DNA from: Dokdonia sp. 4H-3-7-5
GTDB lineage: Bacteria > Bacteroidota > Bacteroidia > Flavobacteriales > Flavobacteriaceae
Assembly (NCBI RefSeq): GCF_000212355.1
Contig: NC_015496.1
Coordinates: 1,674,001-1,738,000 of the forward strand
Direction of reading: 5' to 3'
Length of the DNA stretch: 64,000 bases
Of the stretch, positions 16,617-25,841 are shown one piece after another (the stretch's first letter is position 1; every line of letters begins with the position of its first letter). The notes beneath the pieces are model-generated. The model did not search any database, had not been told where the DNA came from, and saw nothing but the letters and a program-made list of their open reading frames with translations. A program made the translations under genes and the position numbers.

Positions 16617-18998
16617 TCACAATCGTTTCATAAAACCAACATTATCTAAAATGATTACACCTTCTGAAGTGTTGTCAAATACGAACGAGATACTCACAAT
16701 TCCTTTTACATCAAGAGCCTTGTTGCGATCATGGAAGTCCTCTAGTGGGAAATAATAAGTCTGGAATACATTTTCTGAGAGTGTTTCCTCTTCTATAAAT
16801 TGAGACTTCCATACTCGCACACCTATTTCCTTTTGTAATGCAGAGAAGTCACTTAAACACATAGAAGCGGTGTTTCCAGCGGTGTCCTCCATAATAACTG
16901 TAAAGTCAATAGGTTCTTCTGGAAGCGCTGTGTCTTCACTATCATCTATACTATCTTCGGTAGTTTGCTGACTGTTGTTAGCGATATTGTTAGTCGGTAA
17001 TGGTTCCTTATTTATATTGTTGTCTTCATCGTTTATCCATTTTCCACCTGATTTTGGATTTGTACTTTCGGTGGATTCTGCTAGTGAAAATGTAAACACC
17101 TTGCTACTGTCTTTGGTGCTGAGCGGTTTTTTAAATACAAATGAATAATTAGCAACAATGCTATCGGGAAGAGTTGTTTCTTCATCAATATTGTCATAGC
17201 TCCAGCCTATATATGCCGCACGACTACCTTTCTCTCCCCATTTTAGTGCTATTTCTTGTTCTCTCCACACGCTTAGGTTTTCCGTTAATATTGTTGTGGT
17301 AGTGTCTACAGTAGTCACAACATCAAAATCTTCATCAAAAGTAGCAATGGCATCAAAGGAACTATCTTCATATTGGTTAAGGTAGATGGTTTCTGGAAGC
17401 CATTCTCTCCCTTTGCGAGCATCAATAAATAGCGGTAAGTATTCTCTGTGATTTTTAAGTGTAGTCTCTAGAAATGCGCTTATGTAAACTTTGGCTATTT
17501 CTTCTTGATCTTTTTTGGGAAGCAATTGCTTGTTGTTTAAAAACGGCGTTACTGCAAGTCCCGCATCATTAGCTCCCCAGCTAGTATTAAACTGTCCATG
17601 ATTTGCTCCCTGTATATAAAGTCCGCTTTTTATGTAGTCTGTACTATCAGAAAATGTAATGCGCTCATATTGTTTAGACCCTACATAAGAACTCACATCC
17701 CCATCTTGAGCGCCATGCATTACAAAATAGTTGATGTCCTTGAGTGATGTGCGTGTATTTCCAGGTTCGTACTGTCCGTCTACAGGAGCAATCGCAATGA
17801 TTGTATTGATATTGTAGTTGTAATCCATAGCGATGGTTGCATCATCAGGATAATGTGAAAGCTTGTTTAGTAGGGCGGCATGTGCCACAGCTTCGCCACC
17901 TCGAGAGTGACCTAGTAATGCTATCTGAGTAGTATTTATTTTTTTATAAAAACTACTTTCTGTATCTTCATTCCACTCATGCCATGCTTTTAGATGTTCT
18001 AGAAGTATCCAGGCACGGGCATCATTTTCTTCGTCAAGACCTTCAGGGATATCTGACCAACTACTATTGATGAAATTTTGATCTACAGATGCAAAAATGA
18101 ATCCTCTTGAAGCCATTAATTCTCCTAGATAGGCATACCCTTCGTCTGAGAAGTCGTGCATGGAGTGATTACCGTGTACAATTAACGCAAGTGGGAACGG
18201 GCCTTCTCCCTCTGGATACCAGACCCGACCATTTACAGGAAGTTCTCTAGCGTCAAATCCCCAAAAACGTTCTCTATACCATCCACTCATTCCTTCCCAA
18301 TTATCTAAAAACGGTATTCCATCAATAGTATTTGTGATAATAGTGGCTTCTTCTCCATATTCAGGTCTGTGTTTGTCAGTACCGCTTCCATACGTTAATG
18401 TCTGTACTTTGTAATTACCATTTAGGGATGGAGAAGGAGCGTTAATAGGTGCAATATTATCTGAGCTTAGAGCAGCCGCATTTGCTATCGGTTTCATGTC
18501 AAACCCTTTAGGTGAAAGCCCTAAAATTGCAAGTGTACATCCAGTAATTGCGAGTACTCCTCCCAGAAGTGTTATTATTTTTTTTATAATAGTCTTCTGT
18601 CTAAATCCTTTGCTAGTAAGGACAGCAATAGCAGCTCCTGCGGTTGCAAGTATAATCACAGCCCACAACCAGTAAACGAGTTCTTCTGATAATGATAGCA
18701 GAAGGAGTGGTGTAGTGATCAGTAGTGCTACCTGAAGAATTTTGGGAATGCGAGCGAGCTTTTTGAGTACCCATAATCCTAAGTATACAGATAGTACAGT
18801 CCCTATGAGAATAGCGAGCTGTAATAGCATGAGTGTACTGTCACCCATTGTTTGTATAGCGTGTATCGCAAAAATCAAAAAGATAATGGAGGTCCCTATA
18901 AAAAGTCCTTTTGCGGCACCTTTAATGGCGATTGCACCAGGAGTTATCGCATTTAATTGCTTATAAATCCACTTTTTAAGTTGTAATAATCGTTTCAT
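16617..18998 (-). CDS. Membrane-anchored alpha/beta hydrolase with C-terminal jelly-roll-like region
   Basis: About 793 residues from the ATG at 18998; an upstream in-frame TTG at 19019 is less likely. The N-terminus has about five hydrophobic helices (residues 30-165). Next is an alpha/beta hydrolase domain (about 195-530) with oxyanion-side LIVHGNHS, nucleophile elbow LLGHSRGGE (Ser365), an acid in MHGAQDGD, and His467 in GANHGQFN. The C-terminal 250 residues are beta-rich, have an acidic Asn/Thr-rich low-complexity linker and end in EGVIILDNVGFMKRL, like a carbohydrate-binding jelly roll (inference). The chlorophyllase/dienelactone hydrolase group is the nearest recognisable family. Substrate unknown; the catalytic part probably faces the periplasm. 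Confidence 0.82.
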   Translation of the reverse strand: MKRLLQLKKWIYKQLNAITPGAIAIKGAAKGLFIGTSIIFLIFAIHAIQTMGDSTLMLLQLAILIGTVLSVYLGLWVLKKLARIPKILQVALLITTPLLLLSLSEELVYWLWAVIILATAGAAIAVLTSKGFRQKTIIKKIITLLGGVLAITGCTLAILGLSPKGFDMKPIANAAALSSDNIAPINAPSPSLNGNYKVQTLTYGSGTDKHRPEYGEEATIITNTIDGIPFLDNWEGMSGWYRERFWGFDARELPVNGRVWYPEGEGPFPLALIVHGNHSMHDFSDEGYAYLGELMASRGFIFASVDQNFINSSWSDIPEGLDEENDARAWILLEHLKAWHEWNEDTESSFYKKINTTQIALLGHSRGGEAVAHAALLNKLSHYPDDATIAMDYNYNINTIIAIAPVDGQYEPGNTRTSLKDINYFVMHGAQDGDVSSYVGSKQYERITFSDSTDYIKSGLYIQGANHGQFNTSWGANDAGLAVTPFLNNKQLLPKKDQEEIAKVYISAFLETTLKNHREYLPLFIDARKGREWLPETIYLNQYEDSSFDAIATFDEDFDVVTTVDTTTTILTENLSVWREQEIALKWGEKGSRAAYIGWSYDNIDEETTLPDSIVANYSFVFKKPLSTKDSSKVFTFSLAESTESTNPKSGGKWINDEDNNINKEPLPTNNIANNSQQTTEDSIDDSEDTALPEEPIDFTVIMEDTAGNTASMCLSDFSALQKEIGVRVWKSQFIEEETLSENVFQTYYFPLEDFHDRNKALDVKGIVSISFVFDNTSEGVIILDNVGFMKRL

Positions 18999-19035
18999 AT
19001 CATGAATATGTTTACACAAGTAAATGTAGCTTTAT

Positions 19036-19066
19036 TTTGAGTTTCTTGTTATAGGCAGTACTTTTC
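19036..19066 (+). promoter_or_regulatory. Promoter of the TonB receptor at 19084
   Basis: TTTG at 19036-19039, a 19-bp spacer, then TACTTTTC at 19059-19066 (TAnnTTT with C for the final G). The leader to the TTG at 19084 would be very short. Confidence 0.5.
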
Positions 19067-19083
19067 GCCAAAAATTGCTACCC

Positions 19084-21135
19084 TTGAAAAATATTATCAC
19101 CTCTTTTATCTGTTCGATGGCATTCTTTTATGGTGCCTATAGTCAGACGGGATCTATACCTAATCAGACTATTGATACTATTGTAATTTCCTCATCGAGA
19201 ATTAAGAGTAATGTACAGCAAATACCTGCAGCCGTTTCTGTTATTACTGCGAGCAAAGAAGATGCTACTAGACAGCAACTATCCTTACAAGAGTATGTAC
19301 AGCAAGTGCCAGGTGTGTTTACTCAAAATGCAAACAACTTTGCTCAGGATTTACGAATATCCATTCGTGGTTTTGGAGCAAGATCTAGTTTTGGGATACG
19401 AGGTATAAAACTTATTGTAGATGGGATTCCAGAGACCACTCCAGATGGGCAAGGACAACTTGATAATATTAATCTTGGGATTATTGATCGTATTGAGATT
19501 ACAAAAGGAGCAAGTGCTAGCCTTTACGGTAATGCTTCTGGTGGTGTGATTGATGTAATCACAAAATCTTTTGACACACTGGCGGGAAATATCACCTCAG
19601 TAAAAGCTGGAATAGGTGCTTTTGAATTTCAAAATTATCAAGCCACGGCTACCATAGGAGATTCAAATGCAAACTATACCTTCCATGGTAATTATGCGAC
19701 TAGCGATGGTTACAGAGATCAAAGCGGTTTTGAGCAAATAAACACCAATTTTAAAGGGCAATTTAAAATAGGTGAGAATACTTTTCTAACGGCTATTCTT
19801 AATTATGCAGACTCACCACAGGCAGATGACCCTGGCGGATTGACGCTGGAGGAAGTTAACGCTAATAGACGACAGGCAAGAGATAGAAATGTGCAGTTTA
19901 AAACTGGTGAGGCCATAGAACAGTTTAAAGTAGGAACCAGCCTAGCGTGGAATAAGAATGAGAATACCACCGTAAATGCCTATGCTTTTTATAGCAACCG
20001 ACAGTTTAATGGGTTGTTGCCATTTGAATTTGGTGGTATTGTAGACTTATCACGCAATTACTTAGGGCAAGGAACGAGTATAACTTACAAGAAAAATAAG
20101 AATACCATACGCGCAGGATACGACTTTGCTTATCAAAATGATCGCAGAAACAGATTTAGAAACCTTGATGGAGAAGAGGGAAGTCAAACGCTGGGACAGC
20201 GTGAGAAATTTACTAACCTAGGTGTTTATATTACAGACCACCTTTCGCTAGGTAAATTATTGATTACAGCCGGAGCGAGGTTTGATTACAACAAACTTTC
20301 GGCAGATGATGATTTACTGGATAACGGTGATGATTCTGGAAGTCTTACATTAAATTCTTTTAACCCTAGTGTTGGTGTTAGTTACGCTTTCGCGAAAGCA
20401 TTATCTCCATACATGAATGTCGCAACAAGTTTTGAGACACCGTCATTATCAGAATTATCATCAAATCCTGATGGTTCTATAGGATTTAATGAAAATCTAA
20501 AAGCGCAAAAGGCAGCTAGCTTTGAGGTGGGTTTAAAAGGGACTATTGCAAGCAAGTTGCAATATCAACTCGCTGCGTTTTTGATAAACACAAAAGATGA
20601 TTTAGTGCCTTTTGAGTTGGCGGAATTTCCAGATCGTGAGTTTTTTAGAAATGCAGGAAAAACTAAGCGTCATGGTGTTGAGGTTGAGGCTTCATACAGA
20701 GCATTGCCCTTAGGAAACGGTTGGTTAAACGCTACGGGTTCTTATACCTACTCAGACTTTACCTATGATGAATTTGAAACGCCAAACGGAGATTTTGACG
20801 GTAATTTCTTACCGGGCATTGCAAAGCATATGTCTAGTGTAGGGTTACAATATGCAGGTGAAACTGGTATAAGTGCAAGCATAAATACAAATTTTATAGG
20901 AGAGCAATTTGCTCAAGATAGTAACGAGACTACTATAGATGGATATGAGCTCGTTAATGTGAGAGCCAGCTATGAGACATTATTTAGAGAGGTGAGTTTA
21001 AAGCCTTACGTTGGGATCAACAACGTGTTAGATCAAAAATATACAGATAACGTGCGCATTAATGCCTTTGGAGGAAGGTTTTATGAACCTGCGCCGGGAC
21101 TCACTATTTTTGGAGGAATCACACTCGAATTTTAA
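19084..21135 (+). CDS. TonB-dependent outer-membrane receptor (siderophore type)
   Basis: About 683 residues. Signal peptide KNIITSFICSMAFFYGAYSQ, a TonB-box-like start DTIVISSSRI, a plug domain (about 50-160: QQIPAAVSVITASKED, RISIRGFGARSSFGIRGIKLIVDGIPET, GASASLYGNASGGVIDV) and a 22-strand barrel ending in GGITLEF with terminal Phe. It lacks the CarboxypepD_reg domain of the larger receptor at 42 kb and resembles ferric-siderophore or citrate receptors. No ATG precedes the signal peptide, so a TTG start is inferred: 19084 (MKNI) fits a signal peptide better than 19075. The TauE gene follows after 4 nt. A palindrome copy encodes YAFAKAL in the barrel. Confidence 0.9.
   Translation: MKNIITSFICSMAFFYGAYSQTGSIPNQTIDTIVISSSRIKSNVQQIPAAVSVITASKEDATRQQLSLQEYVQQVPGVFTQNANNFAQDLRISIRGFGARSSFGIRGIKLIVDGIPETTPDGQGQLDNINLGIIDRIEITKGASASLYGNASGGVIDVITKSFDTLAGNITSVKAGIGAFEFQNYQATATIGDSNANYTFHGNYATSDGYRDQSGFEQINTNFKGQFKIGENTFLTAILNYADSPQADDPGGLTLEEVNANRRQARDRNVQFKTGEAIEQFKVGTSLAWNKNENTTVNAYAFYSNRQFNGLLPFEFGGIVDLSRNYLGQGTSITYKKNKNTIRAGYDFAYQNDRRNRFRNLDGEEGSQTLGQREKFTNLGVYITDHLSLGKLLITAGARFDYNKLSADDDLLDNGDDSGSLTLNSFNPSVGVSYAFAKALSPYMNVATSFETPSLSELSSNPDGSIGFNENLKAQKAASFEVGLKGTIASKLQYQLAAFLINTKDDLVPFELAEFPDREFFRNAGKTKRHGVEVEASYRALPLGNGWLNATGSYTYSDFTYDEFETPNGDFDGNFLPGIAKHMSSVGLQYAGETGISASINTNFIGEQFAQDSNETTIDGYELVNVRASYETLFREVSLKPYVGINNVLDQKYTDNVRINAFGGRFYEPAPGLTIFGGITLEF
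20387..20398. repeat. Dispersed palindrome CTTTCGCGAAAG (in TonB receptor)
   Basis: Exact core, symmetric to GCTTTCGCGAAAGC. Read as AFAKA. Confidence 0.88.
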
Positions 21136-21139
21136 TATT

Positions 21140-21898
21140 GTGACAGAAGTACAAACATATATTATTGCTATAATAGGAGGTCTTATCGCTGGCGGGATCA
21201 ATACCCTTGCAGGAAATGGAAGCGCCATTACCTTAACGATTCTTACGGAGGTGCTTGGGCTGCCAGGCAATATTGCAAATGGAACTAACCGCATTGGGAT
21301 TTTTACACAATGCTCTGCAACCTCGTGGGTTTTTTATAAGAATGGAAGGCTTGATATCGCAAAGAATAAAAAATATATAATTCCCATTTTTATAGGAGCT
21401 ATTGCGGGAGCTATTCTTGCCATAAATGTAAGCAATGAGCAGTTTAGAGCGGTGTTCAAATTCATGATGGTGTTCATGCTGCTAGCTGTATTAGTGAAGC
21501 CTAAGCGCTGGCTCAGAGAAACAGATCTTACGTTTAAACCTAAATGGTACATTTATATCCCATTGCTTTTTGCTCTTGGATTTTATGGAGGATTTATCCA
21601 GATGGGTATGGGCGTGTTTTTCCTTATAATCATGGTGTTAGGAATGCGCTTTAATATCATAGAAAGTAATGCGCTCAAAAGTTTTGTAATAGGACTTTAT
21701 ACGCTCTTTGTAATTGCAATTTTTCACTACCAAGGGCTCATTGATTGGAAACTGGGAGGCATTATGGCAATAGGACAAACTACAGGTGGGTTTCTTACTG
21801 CTCGTTTCGCTAGTAAGAATAAATGGGCAGATCAAGTAGCATATTACGTTCTTATTATTGTGCTTATAGGTGCCATAGGAAAGATGTTTTTGTTTTAA
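21140..21898 (+). CDS. TauE/SafE-family (TSUP) permease
   Basis: A permease of about 252 residues with roughly eight hydrophobic helices. The first helix IIAIIGGLIAGGINTLAGNGSAI and the second-half repeat ALGFYGGFIQMGMGVFFLIIM carry the paired glycine-rich motifs of the TSUP family, whose members move sulfite, sulfonates or other organic anions. The GTG at 21140, four nt after the TonB receptor stop, is preferred because longer in-frame starts would overlap the receptor gene by up to 70 nt and lack hydrophobic sequence. Likely co-transcribed with the receptor, but no shared substrate can be named. Confidence 0.88.
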   Translation: MTEVQTYIIAIIGGLIAGGINTLAGNGSAITLTILTEVLGLPGNIANGTNRIGIFTQCSATSWVFYKNGRLDIAKNKKYIIPIFIGAIAGAILAINVSNEQFRAVFKFMMVFMLLAVLVKPKRWLRETDLTFKPKWYIYIPLLFALGFYGGFIQMGMGVFFLIIMVLGMRFNIIESNALKSFVIGLYTLFVIAIFHYQGLIDWKLGGIMAIGQTTGGFLTARFASKNKWADQVAYYVLIIVLIGAIGKMFLF

Positions 21899-21905
21899 AA
21901 GTCCG

Positions 21906-21917
21906 CTTTCGCGAAAG
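21906..21917. repeat. Dispersed palindrome CTTTCGCGAAAG (TauE - ThuA spacer)
   Basis: Exact, symmetric over CGCTTTCGCGAAAGCG, starting a few bp after the TauE stop. Confidence 0.9.
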
Positions 21918-21973
21918 CGTGCTTATCCTCTTTATTATTTTGTAAGTATTTTTAAGAATCTAAATAAGAAATT

Positions 21974-23035
21974 ATGCGTGTCAAAATGTTACTCAAAATA
22001 AGTTTCTGTATACTATTTATTACTAGTTGCAATCAGGCTGAAGATAAGAAGCAGGTGATAGATGAATCACCTAAGCAACTTAGAGCGCTCATAGTAGACG
22101 GTCAAAACAATCATGGAGTATGGCCTAAAACAACGATGATGATGAAATCATATCTAGAAGAAACAGGTCTTTTTGAAGTAGATATTTACAGAACGGCTTA
22201 TACGTACCAGGGACCTCATCACGGTATTGTAGACGGACTCAATCACGATAGTATCACACAATTGGTCGAAAAGTATAGAGTAGATGATGCACGAATACAT
22301 GAAGTAAAAGATAGCATCATTGCCGATGCTTCTTTTAATCCCGAATTTGATACATATGATGTGATCTTATCAAACTTTGGTGACAAAACTGCGAATTGGC
22401 CTGAGGATACAAAAGAAGATTTTGAATCTTATATGAAGAATGGTGGCGGTCTTGTGGTTGTGCATGGAGCAAATAATTCTTGGGGAGACTGGCCTGCATT
22501 TAATAAGATGATAGGTGTAGGTGGCTGGGGAAACCGCCCACACGATAGACTTAATCAGATTTACATTAACGAAGAAGAACAACTTAAGATTGAACCAAGT
22601 AATGGTGAGGAATCTTCACACGGTCCAGAAACCGAATTTGTACTAACAGCCTGGGATACATTACACCCTATCATGCGCGGATTACCTAAGCAATGGATGC
22701 ATACTAAAGACGAACTCTATGATCGTTTGCGCGGCCCTGCTAAGAATGTAAATGTATTATACTACGCTTATTCTGATGTAGAGGGAAATGCACAACCGTG
22801 GGCCCCAGAAAATAAAGGATCAGGCAGGGGAGAGCCGCTTATTATGACTATAAATTATGAGAAAGGACGTGTATTCCATACTGCCTTAGGACATATGGAT
22901 ATTTCTATGGAGAGTGTCGGCTTTATAACGACCTTGCAGCGAGGAGCAGAGTGGGCAGCCACTGGGAGGGTAACACAAGAAGTGCCAAGTGATTTCCCAA
23001 CAAAAAAGAGCGCCGTAAAGCGCTCTTGGAGATAA
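21974..23035 (+). CDS. ThuA-domain lipoprotein
   Basis: A 353-residue exported lipoprotein (FITSC lipobox, Cys19) with a ThuA-like domain (about 35-325). The glutamine-amidotransferase-like fold is seen in LRALIVDGQNNHGVWPKT, FDTYDVILSNFGD, GGGLVVVHGANNSWGDWP and GRVFHTALGHMD. ThuA proteins relate to trehalose/sugar utilisation; many Bacteroidetes copies are secreted with unknown substrate. The last codons (SAVKRSW) overlap an inverted repeat that acts as terminator for the convergent small gene, so the C-terminal tail sequence is constrained by that structure. Confidence 0.88.
   Translation: MRVKMLLKISFCILFITSCNQAEDKKQVIDESPKQLRALIVDGQNNHGVWPKTTMMMKSYLEETGLFEVDIYRTAYTYQGPHHGIVDGLNHDSITQLVEKYRVDDARIHEVKDSIIADASFNPEFDTYDVILSNFGDKTANWPEDTKEDFESYMKNGGGLVVVHGANNSWGDWPAFNKMIGVGGWGNRPHDRLNQIYINEEEQLKIEPSNGEESSHGPETEFVLTAWDTLHPIMRGLPKQWMHTKDELYDRLRGPAKNVNVLYYAYSDVEGNAQPWAPENKGSGRGEPLIMTINYEKGRVFHTALGHMDISMESVGFITTLQRGAEWAATGRVTQEVPSDFPTKKSAVKRSWR
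23006..23027 (-). terminator. Terminator of the minus-strand small gene, inside the ThuA 3' end
   Basis: Perfect 8-bp stem AAGAGCGC / GCGCTCTT with a 6-nt loop; on the minus strand it runs into TTTT. It lies 25 bp beyond the stop of the 73-residue gene and within the last codons of the ThuA gene. Confidence 0.75.
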
Positions 23036-23051
23036 TTATATGGTTAAGGTA

Positions 23052-23273
23052 TTATGCGGCTAATCTGCCCTTAATACGTTTTTCAATTTTTTTCTTTTTA
23101 ACAGTAAGACGTTTCATAACGTCCATGAGTTTACTGTCTTTTGTTTTCTTGTATATTTCATTAATAGCAAGAATCAATTTTTTGCCTTCACGTGATGCTG
23201 CTACTCGATCACTAGTAGACATATGACTCATCGTTCTATTTTCATATACTTCTGCTTGTTGTAAGAGGTCCAT
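23052..23273 (-). CDS. Small basic helical protein, unknown function
   Basis: A 73-residue protein without signal peptide, rich in Lys and Arg towards the C-terminus (TVKKKKIEKRIKGRLAA) and predicted mostly helical. No family recognised. Its reality is supported by a downstream terminator on its own strand, an ATG start, and a spacer of over 250 bp upstream. The basic tail would suit nucleic-acid or ribosome contact (speculation). It converges on the ThuA gene with a 16-bp gap. Confidence 0.7.
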   Translation of the reverse strand: MDLLQQAEVYENRTMSHMSTSDRVAASREGKKLILAINEIYKKTKDSKLMDVMKRLTVKKKKIEKRIKGRLAA

Positions 23274-23527
23274 AGTAAATTGTTTAATTTTAGGTTAAAT
23301 TACTTAAACAATTTTGACTAACCAACGCAATAGCTGGCTTTTAAGAATACTTTATGAAAATATGGCTGATTTGCTTATAATTTACTAGTTTTTGCTCTTT
23401 TTTCTCTCTTAAATCTAAACAATGAAGGAGATCTTTAATTCTGTTTAAGTTGAATTGGGAGGAAGTATTTCAATTTTTTCTAAAACTAGCTATCCTATTT
23501 TGAAAGTAATAAAAGAAGATGTTTAAG

Positions 23528-23535
23528 TATCTTTG
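23528..23535 (+). promoter_or_regulatory. -7 box (TATCTTTG) of thiL, nearly leaderless
   Basis: An exact TAnnTTTG only 5 nt before the thiL ATG, so transcription would begin at or next to the start codon. A TTTG lies 25 bp further upstream, longer than the usual 19-21 bp spacing. Confidence 0.55.
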
Positions 23536-23540
23536 CACCT

Positions 23541-24593
23541 ATGTTAGAAGATAAAAATCAAGAGCGCACTTCGCTATCAGAATTAGGAGAATTTGGTCTT
23601 ATTGACCACTTAACAAAGCACTTTAAAATCCATCATAAAAGCACGGTAGTTAGCGTGGGTGATGATGCTGCAGTGTTGAAGTTTCCTAAGAGTCAGGTTA
23701 TTGTTACTACAGACCTTCTTGTAGAGGGTGTACATTTTGATTTAAGTTACGTGCCATTAAAACATTTAGGATATAAATCAGTGATGGCAAATCTATCTGA
23801 CGTGTACGCTATGAATGCAGAGGCTACTCAGATTACAGTTTCAATCGCGGTTTCAAATCGTTTCCCACTAGAGGCACTAGAAGAATTATATGCAGGCATT
23901 CAAACTGCATGTACTAACTATAAAGTGGATCTTATAGGTGGGGATACTACATCGTCTAATGTAGGTTTAGTAATAAGTGTTACGGCAATAGGCCACGCAG
24001 CACCTAAAAAAATTGCAAAGAGATCTACTGCCAAAGCTGGAGATTTACTTGTGGTAACAGGAGATATAGGTGCAGCATATATGGGTTTACAAATCCTAGA
24101 GAGAGAAAAGGCAGTTTTTAAAGTAAATCCTAACAGCCAGCCAGATCTTGAGCAGTATAGTTACCTTATTGAACGCCAACTTAAACCAGAAGCACGTAAA
24201 GATGTTAAGGGAATTCTAGAATCTCTAGAAGTACAGCCTACATCAATGATTGATGTAAGTGACGGACTATCATCAGAAGTACTGCATATATGTAAAAATT
24301 CTGGTGTAGGGTGTAATCTATATGAAGATAAAATCCCGCTTGATCCTCAAGTTATAAGTAGTTGTGAGGAGTTTGAACTAGATAGTACTACTATAGCATT
24401 AAGCGGAGGAGAGGATTATGAGCTTTTATTTACAATTAGTCAAGATGACTTTCCAAAAATAAAAGCAAACCCTAATTTTTCTATTATAGGTCACATGACA
24501 GAAGAGAAAGAAGGTATACACCTCATCACACGAGCAAATACTAAAATACCATTAGTTGCTCGTGGATGGAATGCACTTCAAAAAGAAGATTAA
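23541..24593 (+). CDS. thiL: Thiamine-monophosphate kinase
   Basis: A 350-residue ThiL, which phosphorylates thiamine monophosphate to the cofactor diphosphate. Typical motifs are SVGDDAAVL, TTDLLVEGVHFDL, KSVMANLSDVYAMNA, LIGGDTTSS, the second-domain VVTGDIGAAYMGL, MIDVSDGLSSEVLHI and GGEDYELLF, all in the expected order for this PurM-like fold. It stands alone; no other thiamine genes and no recognisable TPP riboswitch are visible nearby. The stop codon overlaps the stop of the convergent gene by 2 nt. Confidence 0.96.
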   Translation: MLEDKNQERTSLSELGEFGLIDHLTKHFKIHHKSTVVSVGDDAAVLKFPKSQVIVTTDLLVEGVHFDLSYVPLKHLGYKSVMANLSDVYAMNAEATQITVSIAVSNRFPLEALEELYAGIQTACTNYKVDLIGGDTTSSNVGLVISVTAIGHAAPKKIAKRSTAKAGDLLVVTGDIGAAYMGLQILEREKAVFKVNPNSQPDLEQYSYLIERQLKPEARKDVKGILESLEVQPTSMIDVSDGLSSEVLHICKNSGVGCNLYEDKIPLDPQVISSCEEFELDSTTIALSGGEDYELLFTISQDDFPKIKANPNFSIIGHMTEEKEGIHLITRANTKIPLVARGWNALQKED

Positions 24594-24844
24594 GAGGTAC
24601 GAGCGAGTTTGCGCGTGTAAAACTCTTCGTATACCTCATTAATACGACGTAACTTAGGTGTCAATGGTGTGTAATGACCATATCCATCTAACGTGTATTG
24701 TTTTTTACACTGTGAGCATTCAAATTCTTTTAGATTGGACTCGTAACGCTTTGTAATTCTATACTTATGTCCAAATAATTTACAGCCTACAGTAGTGAGT
24801 GGGTTGATACTTTGTTTTTCTGATTTAAGGTTGATTGTTTTCAT
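24590..24844 (-). CDS. Small zinc-ribbon-like protein
   Basis: An 84-residue protein with four possible metal ligands: GCKLFGHKY (Cys and His) and CSQCKKQY. This spacing resembles DUF1660-type or rubredoxin-like zinc ribbons (inference). The N-terminus is polar with no signal peptide, and the C-terminus is basic (PKLRRINEVYEEFYTRKLARTS). Function unknown. It converges on thiL with overlapping stop codons. Confidence 0.72.
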   Translation of the reverse strand: MKTINLKSEKQSINPLTTVGCKLFGHKYRITKRYESNLKEFECSQCKKQYTLDGYGHYTPLTPKLRRINEVYEEFYTRKLARTS

Positions 24845-25017
24845 TCAGGGGTTGATTTGGGATACACAAATAAAGGAATCATCTGTGAAATACACAAATT
24901 TACCGATAAAATACTTAAAATTTTAACATTTAAGCCCAACTATCAAAATATCTATTCGCCCTTAATTAGTGCTTCCTCATTCGAGAAGATTGCCTAATCA
25001 TCTTAATAGCTAACTTG

Positions 25018-25806
25018 TCAAGTGCTAGACGAGGCAGATAGAAAGTCAAGTATATTATTAATAGTCTCTGTAGCATTAGTAATATGTGACATATGTCCGC
25101 TTTCTATGATAGAAAAGAAATTTGTAGACTTCTTATAACTTATTTTATGAGTTTCTGCATCAATGAGCAAATCAGAATTTCCTAAAATCATTCCCGTTGT
25201 GATAGCAGTTGTTTTCCAAAACTCAGAACTGTCTGGTCTATCTTTCATTCCAGAATTTGCAGCAATATATCCTTGCACAGGTGTATTAAGCGCTAGTTCA
25301 AGTGCATACTTTATTTCTGTCGTATGATTCGTACTTGCTTTTTTGTCAAAAAGATTTATAAATGACATTCTAACAAGTTGTTCATATTGTTTTTTTGCCA
25401 TCACATTTGCTCGTGATCTCAATTTTTTTCTAGCGTCGTCATCAGGTTCTGGAGTGGAGTTAAGAAGACATAATTTTGATACAAATTCTGGATACGCTTT
25501 CGCGAAAGCGATACCCACATAACCTCCCATGGAGTGTCCTATTATCGTAATTTTTTTAAGCGCTAGCTGATTTGCGACAGCAGCAACTGCAGCAGCCATT
25601 TCTTCCATACTATGAACATAACCTACAGACTCTGAAAATCCATGGCCTAATAAGTCAATGCAGATGACGCGGTGGTGATCACACAAAACGCTAAGGAAAT
25701 GATCCCACATCATGTGATTTCCTAAGAATCCGTGTAGTAAGATTACGGGTGTTCCTTTTCCTTGATCTGTATAAAATATGGAAGCACCTTTGTGGTTAAT
25801 AGTCAT
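25018..25806 (-). CDS. Alpha/beta-fold hydrolase (MenH/BioH-like)
   Basis: About 262 residues from the ATG at 25806. Core motifs are VILLHGFLGNHMMWD (oxyanion hole), LLGHGFS, nucleophile elbow IIGHSMGGYVG, and the late acid and His in ILGNSDLLID and ESGHMSHI. The fold covers many esterases, lactonases and thioesterases, so the substrate cannot be given. An upstream in-frame TTG at 25827 lies in a GATATTTG promoter-like box, which is why the ATG is preferred. Divergent from brnQ with a 35-bp spacer. A palindrome copy encodes IAFAKAYPE straight after the elbow helix. Confidence 0.88.
   Translation of the reverse strand: MTINHKGASIFYTDQGKGTPVILLHGFLGNHMMWDHFLSVLCDHHRVICIDLLGHGFSESVGYVHSMEEMAAAVAAVANQLALKKITIIGHSMGGYVGIAFAKAYPEFVSKLCLLNSTPEPDDDARKKLRSRANVMAKKQYEQLVRMSFINLFDKKASTNHTTEIKYALELALNTPVQGYIAANSGMKDRPDSSEFWKTTAITTGMILGNSDLLIDAETHKISYKKSTNFFSIIESGHMSHITNATETINNILDFLSASSST
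25497..25508. repeat. Dispersed palindrome CTTTCGCGAAAG (in hydrolase gene)
   Basis: Exact, symmetric over CGCTTTCGCGAAAGCG. Read as AFAKA. Confidence 0.88.
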
Positions 25807-25841
25807 TAGTTCTATATTGGAGGGCAAATATCACGCAACCT

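Noticed and set aside
21062-21139. Upstream start for the TauE permease inside the TonB receptor gene
   Set aside because: Would overlap the receptor by more than 70 nt with polar residues unlike a TSUP N-terminus; the GTG at 21140 fits better.
23274-23540. TPP riboswitch before thiL
   Set aside because: No conserved TPP aptamer motifs seen, and the promoter box lies 5 nt before the ATG, leaving no room for a leader.
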